Of a DNA stretch of 64,000 nucleotides, positions 61,041 to 64,000 are shown piece after piece. Position 1 is the stretch's first letter, and every line of letters begins with the position of its first letter. The translations under genes and the position numbers were made by a program. Under the pieces are notes generated by a model. It saw only the letters and a program-made list of their open reading frames with translations. It had not been told where the DNA came from and made no database searches. Source of the DNA: Echinometra lucunter (taxonomy: Eukaryota > Echinodermata > Echinoidea > Camarodonta > Echinometridae); the NCBI GenBank assembly GCA_029962745.1, contig CM057151.1:6688192-6752191 (forward strand), written 5' to 3'.

Positions 61041-61919
61041 CTTTTATCTGGGGATACAAATGATGCAAATTATGATTAATCCCGAATTGCTTATTGTCGA
61101 TTGAAGTTTACATGTATTTCTTTGTGAATGAATTCATACTGAGGCTTATTATGAAAAAATAGTATTTCCTACTCCGTCCAAAATTGCAAAGAATTTTGAG
61201 AAAGTGTGTATTATTTTAAGAAAATTTGAAACAAAACTGAGCAGTATTAAAGTGCAGATTATCCATATCAAGACCTATTGCGATAAAGTATGTTATTCTT
61301 TTTCATAAGAGATATATTTCATACGTTGTTTACAGGAAATGCAGTTCTTAACCTTTACCCCCACGGTGACGACGTACGAACTGTTAAGGGGTGAGATAAT
61401 AAAAATTTCTTTTCTTCTTCATAAAATGTCGTTTTGATTGTTATATCAATTGCTGAGTTGCTGACCGGCGATTAAAAAGGGACAATGATTTCTGTTTATC
61501 GGTCATAAATTATGAGTTTATTTCTCACCTCATGGAGATGTCATTTGACACATATTTATCACAAATTTGTGAGCAATTATACTCCATGTCAAGCTAGAAA
61601 TGATATTACGGGGGGGGGGGGGGGGTGCTTTGTTTTCTTATACCTGTAGAAAACACTCATTCCTCTGATATTCACTGTTGAAAAGAGTAATCCAAGCCTT
61701 AGACACATACTTTGTATTTTACACGGTTGAGTGGTCGATAGGTTAAAATTTTCAAGTGCAGTCTCTCCATTTATCAGCGATTCTATGAAATATCTTTTTA
61801 TTAAACGAAGTTTCAAAACCTACGTTTATTAAAAAAAGAGGGTTCAAAATCTCTGGTCCCGCGAAGACAGTGATTATGATGATTGCATAATTCAAGAGTG
61901 CGGGGGGGGGGGGCAGAGG
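61041..61919. other. Region upstream of SUR-like 2
   Basis: AT-rich, G tracts at 61611-61625 and 61901-61912. The SUR-like 2 promoter and 5' UTR should be at its left end, but no clear core motif is seen. Confidence 0.5.
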
Positions 61920-61929
61920 TTTTTATATG

Positions 61930-62340
61930 TTCTCACGTCCTTATGTTACGACGGTTACATACCATTTATTCGATGGTTCATTATCAAAAAGATTCTTTAA
62001 TCTGATGGTTCATTACTCTGAAGATACCTTGATTTTTTTTCTTTCATTTTCAGAATTGTAAATCCTATTTCATTTTCAGAAAGACGAACTTCGGAGTCAT
62101 AAACCCTTTTTTATTTTTTTCAGACTTACGAACCCTTTCCATTTTTGAATTATAACTCTTTTCTTTTAAAATTTTCAGCATATGCGAACCCATTTCTATC
62201 ATTGGAATTATTAACTCATTTTCGGATTTATGGACCTCGGGAATGTTTCAAATGTTTGGGATCATCACCCTATTTCATTCTCGCTATTATGAACCCCGTG
62301 ACATTGAAAACCTGTGTTTCGGCCTTACGATTTATGAGCC
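61930..62340. repeat. Degenerate array of TTTTCAGAATTACGAACC-like units
   Basis: About a dozen diverged units of roughly 25-35 bp, each with a T-rich start (ATTTTCAG) and an ACGAACCC, ATAAACCC or TTAACTC end. Runs straight into the hairpin element at 62341. Non-coding. Confidence 0.6.
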
Positions 62341-62596
62341 TTCGCTCTTATTTCCACGGTATCAAATTGGCTCGGAAACGGCGTCAGCTGGGAGTCAACA
62401 CTATTCCGAGTTAAAGTGACTCGTTTTCCTAGTTACTTGACTCGGAATTGAGTCGATTCTCAAGCTATGCCACATCATCCTGATCATTCCGAGTCAAATT
62501 AATTCGGAATCCGATTCACTTTAACTCGGAATAGAGTTGACTCCCAGCTGACCCCGTTTCCGAGTCAATTTGACATCGTGGAAATAAGAGTGTTCG
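62341..62596. mobile_element. Hairpin MITE with CTCTTATTTCCACG ends
   Basis: The left arm (CTCTTATTTCCACGGTATCA...) and right arm are inverted over about 80 bp, both carrying CAGCTGGGAGTCAAC and ATTCCGAGTTAAAGTGA. The interior repeats GACTCGGAAT in both directions. Confidence 0.82.
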
Positions 62597-63446
62597 GAAA
62601 AACGAATACCCCCTCCCCGTTACGACATTGCAACATGCTCGTGCAGTGCCGTGCTTCATCAGGTTGTGAGAGACAGTGGTCGAAACTTGTGTCTCATTTA
62701 TGTGCCCTTGATACAATTATTGCGTACCAATGACAAATACACCTAGATGGCGAATGCCAAAACTTGGATGAAGTTGGATCATTCAAATTTACTTCTGAAG
62801 ATTAACTCATTAACCACATGGCGCGAAGATAGGTGTATGACTTCACGACGAAATTTTGATATGCGAATCAACTTACCTTATACGTTACGAGCGTCACAGA
62901 TGAAATCTAAGACAGCGTTCCAACGTTCTATACATGTGTTTCAGCGTCAATATTGTTGATGACTTTGCCCTTAAACTTAAACAAAGGGAGACATTGGTGT
63001 TAATCCTCAAACGAATATTCATAAACTTTACTTCAGTTTGGAGCAACGCTCGACCTCACAATATCTGGTTTCTATTCATGAGCAAAACCTTAAATAGGTT
63101 ACAACCGGCATGCAATCAAGAAATGGATCTATTCTGCTGGCAACGTAATCTTGACGTATCAGAACTTTGAAAACACTGCAAACAATATAAGAAGCTGGGG
63201 TCATAGTCCGAAATCTGAGTTATTGTCGAGTGGCAAACACATTGGAATCAGTAATCGTTGTTAATCAAGGTTTTTGTTCCTGAACACGTGCGTGTGTGCA
63301 AACATTAATCATGTTATACTTGAACTAGGACTAATTTGAATCTGCAAAATAGCGAAATCAACGGAACTGTGGTGCAATTCCACATGGGTGGTAACGCAAG
63401 GGCACGAACTTTCTGTTGTAGATTTGCTAGGCAAAGGTTTAGCCCC
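62597..63446. other. Non-genic spacer
   Basis: No exon, RNA gene or mobile element that I recognise. Short open frames here lack any family motif. Confidence 0.5.
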
Positions 63447-63448
63447 TA

Positions 63449-64000
63449 TAGACCAATTTCACCTCCGGTTTATGTATTTGGCCCTCTATCGGCGACGCCA
63501 TTGCTGCGGTGGATAAGCGCGCAGACCGCGATTGGCTCTGTGTACAAAATGAATGTTAGATATGAGATATTCCCCGATATTGTTCCATTTACTTCATTCT
63601 AGATCAATAAAATAAAGTATGGATACATGGGTAGATGAGGTAAGACAATGGTCATATCTGACGTATGAAGGTATGATGTATTTTTGTACTTTCGATGGTT
63701 TTTCAACTTAGTTTTGTCAGTAAAAGTTCGATTGCAGCATAGAAGCCGTACTAAACGGGAGCCTAAATCTTACCCTGTTTACAAAGTCATGTTTTCACTC
63801 ATTAAATTTACGCCAAAGTACATAATGATAATGTTTCTTGACTTTAAAGTCCTTTCTGTTGATGTTTTTACCCACTGGCGACGAATTCCTTCACATTGCT
63901 TACGGAAACCTTGTAGGGAGTACGGCTTCTCACACAAACAGGCTTCATGAGTCAAAAGCGAGTGAATTTCGCACTCAGTTAGCTTCCCAATTTTAACTTT
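63449..64000. mobile_element. Second copy of the 798-bp TA transposon, cut by window end
   Basis: Starts TAGACCAATTTC after TA (63447-63448) and matches 51537 onward closely, apart from small indels. Same orientation as the first copy. The right end is outside the window. Confidence 0.82.

Overview
The window is animal nuclear DNA. Genes are split into short exons with GT/AG introns, and the introns and spacers are full of microsatellites, poly-G tracts and small inverted-repeat transposons. The mix of an inter-alpha-trypsin-inhibitor heavy chain (ITIH)-like gene, sulfonylurea-receptor (SUR, ABCC8/9-type) ABC genes and many hairpin elements suggests an invertebrate deuterostome. A sea urchin or other echinoderm is my best guess, but species cannot be fixed from the sequence alone.

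Region 1 (about 1-21801, minus strand) is one long gene model. It starts with a signal-peptide exon at 21664-21801 and runs off the left edge. I place 23 coding exons whose splice sites and phases all agree (5491 nt, about 1830 residues). They encode a signal peptide and three successive VIT + von Willebrand A (VWA) modules, each shaped like an ITIH heavy chain. Modules 1 and 2 are joined by a long Thr/Pro mucin-like stretch, modules 2 and 3 by a short linker. All three VWA domains keep the DxSxS metal-site motif. Module 3 is cut by the window edge. A secreted protein with three ITIH modules in one chain is the most unusual object here.

Region 2 (21802-28590) is the spacer between divergently transcribed genes. 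It holds only repeats.

Region 3 (28591-50513, plus strand) is a SUR-like ABCC gene with 19 phase-consistent exons (1169 residues): TMD0, linker, TMD1, a complete NBD1 and the start of TMD2. It stops before a run of exactly 500 N (51015-51514). Region 4 (52371-61040, minus strand) is a second SUR-like gene facing the first. Nine exons cover TMD0 to the end of TMD1, and it also stops near the gap beside an 800-bp transposon. So the two SUR-like genes converge on an assembly gap, and the 3' part of each is missing from the window. Their exon lengths match almost one for one, so they are duplicates.

The rest is repeat DNA: at least a dozen hairpin or terminal-inverted-repeat elements, a decayed non-LTR retrotransposon, satellite-like tracts, and a tRNA-like sequence with a UCA anticodon inside an inverted-repeat element. 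The ITIH-like product would act outside the cell in matrix or coelomic fluid. The SUR-like products would be membrane proteins that may regulate Kir6-type potassium channels. I see no direct functional link between the two kinds of gene.
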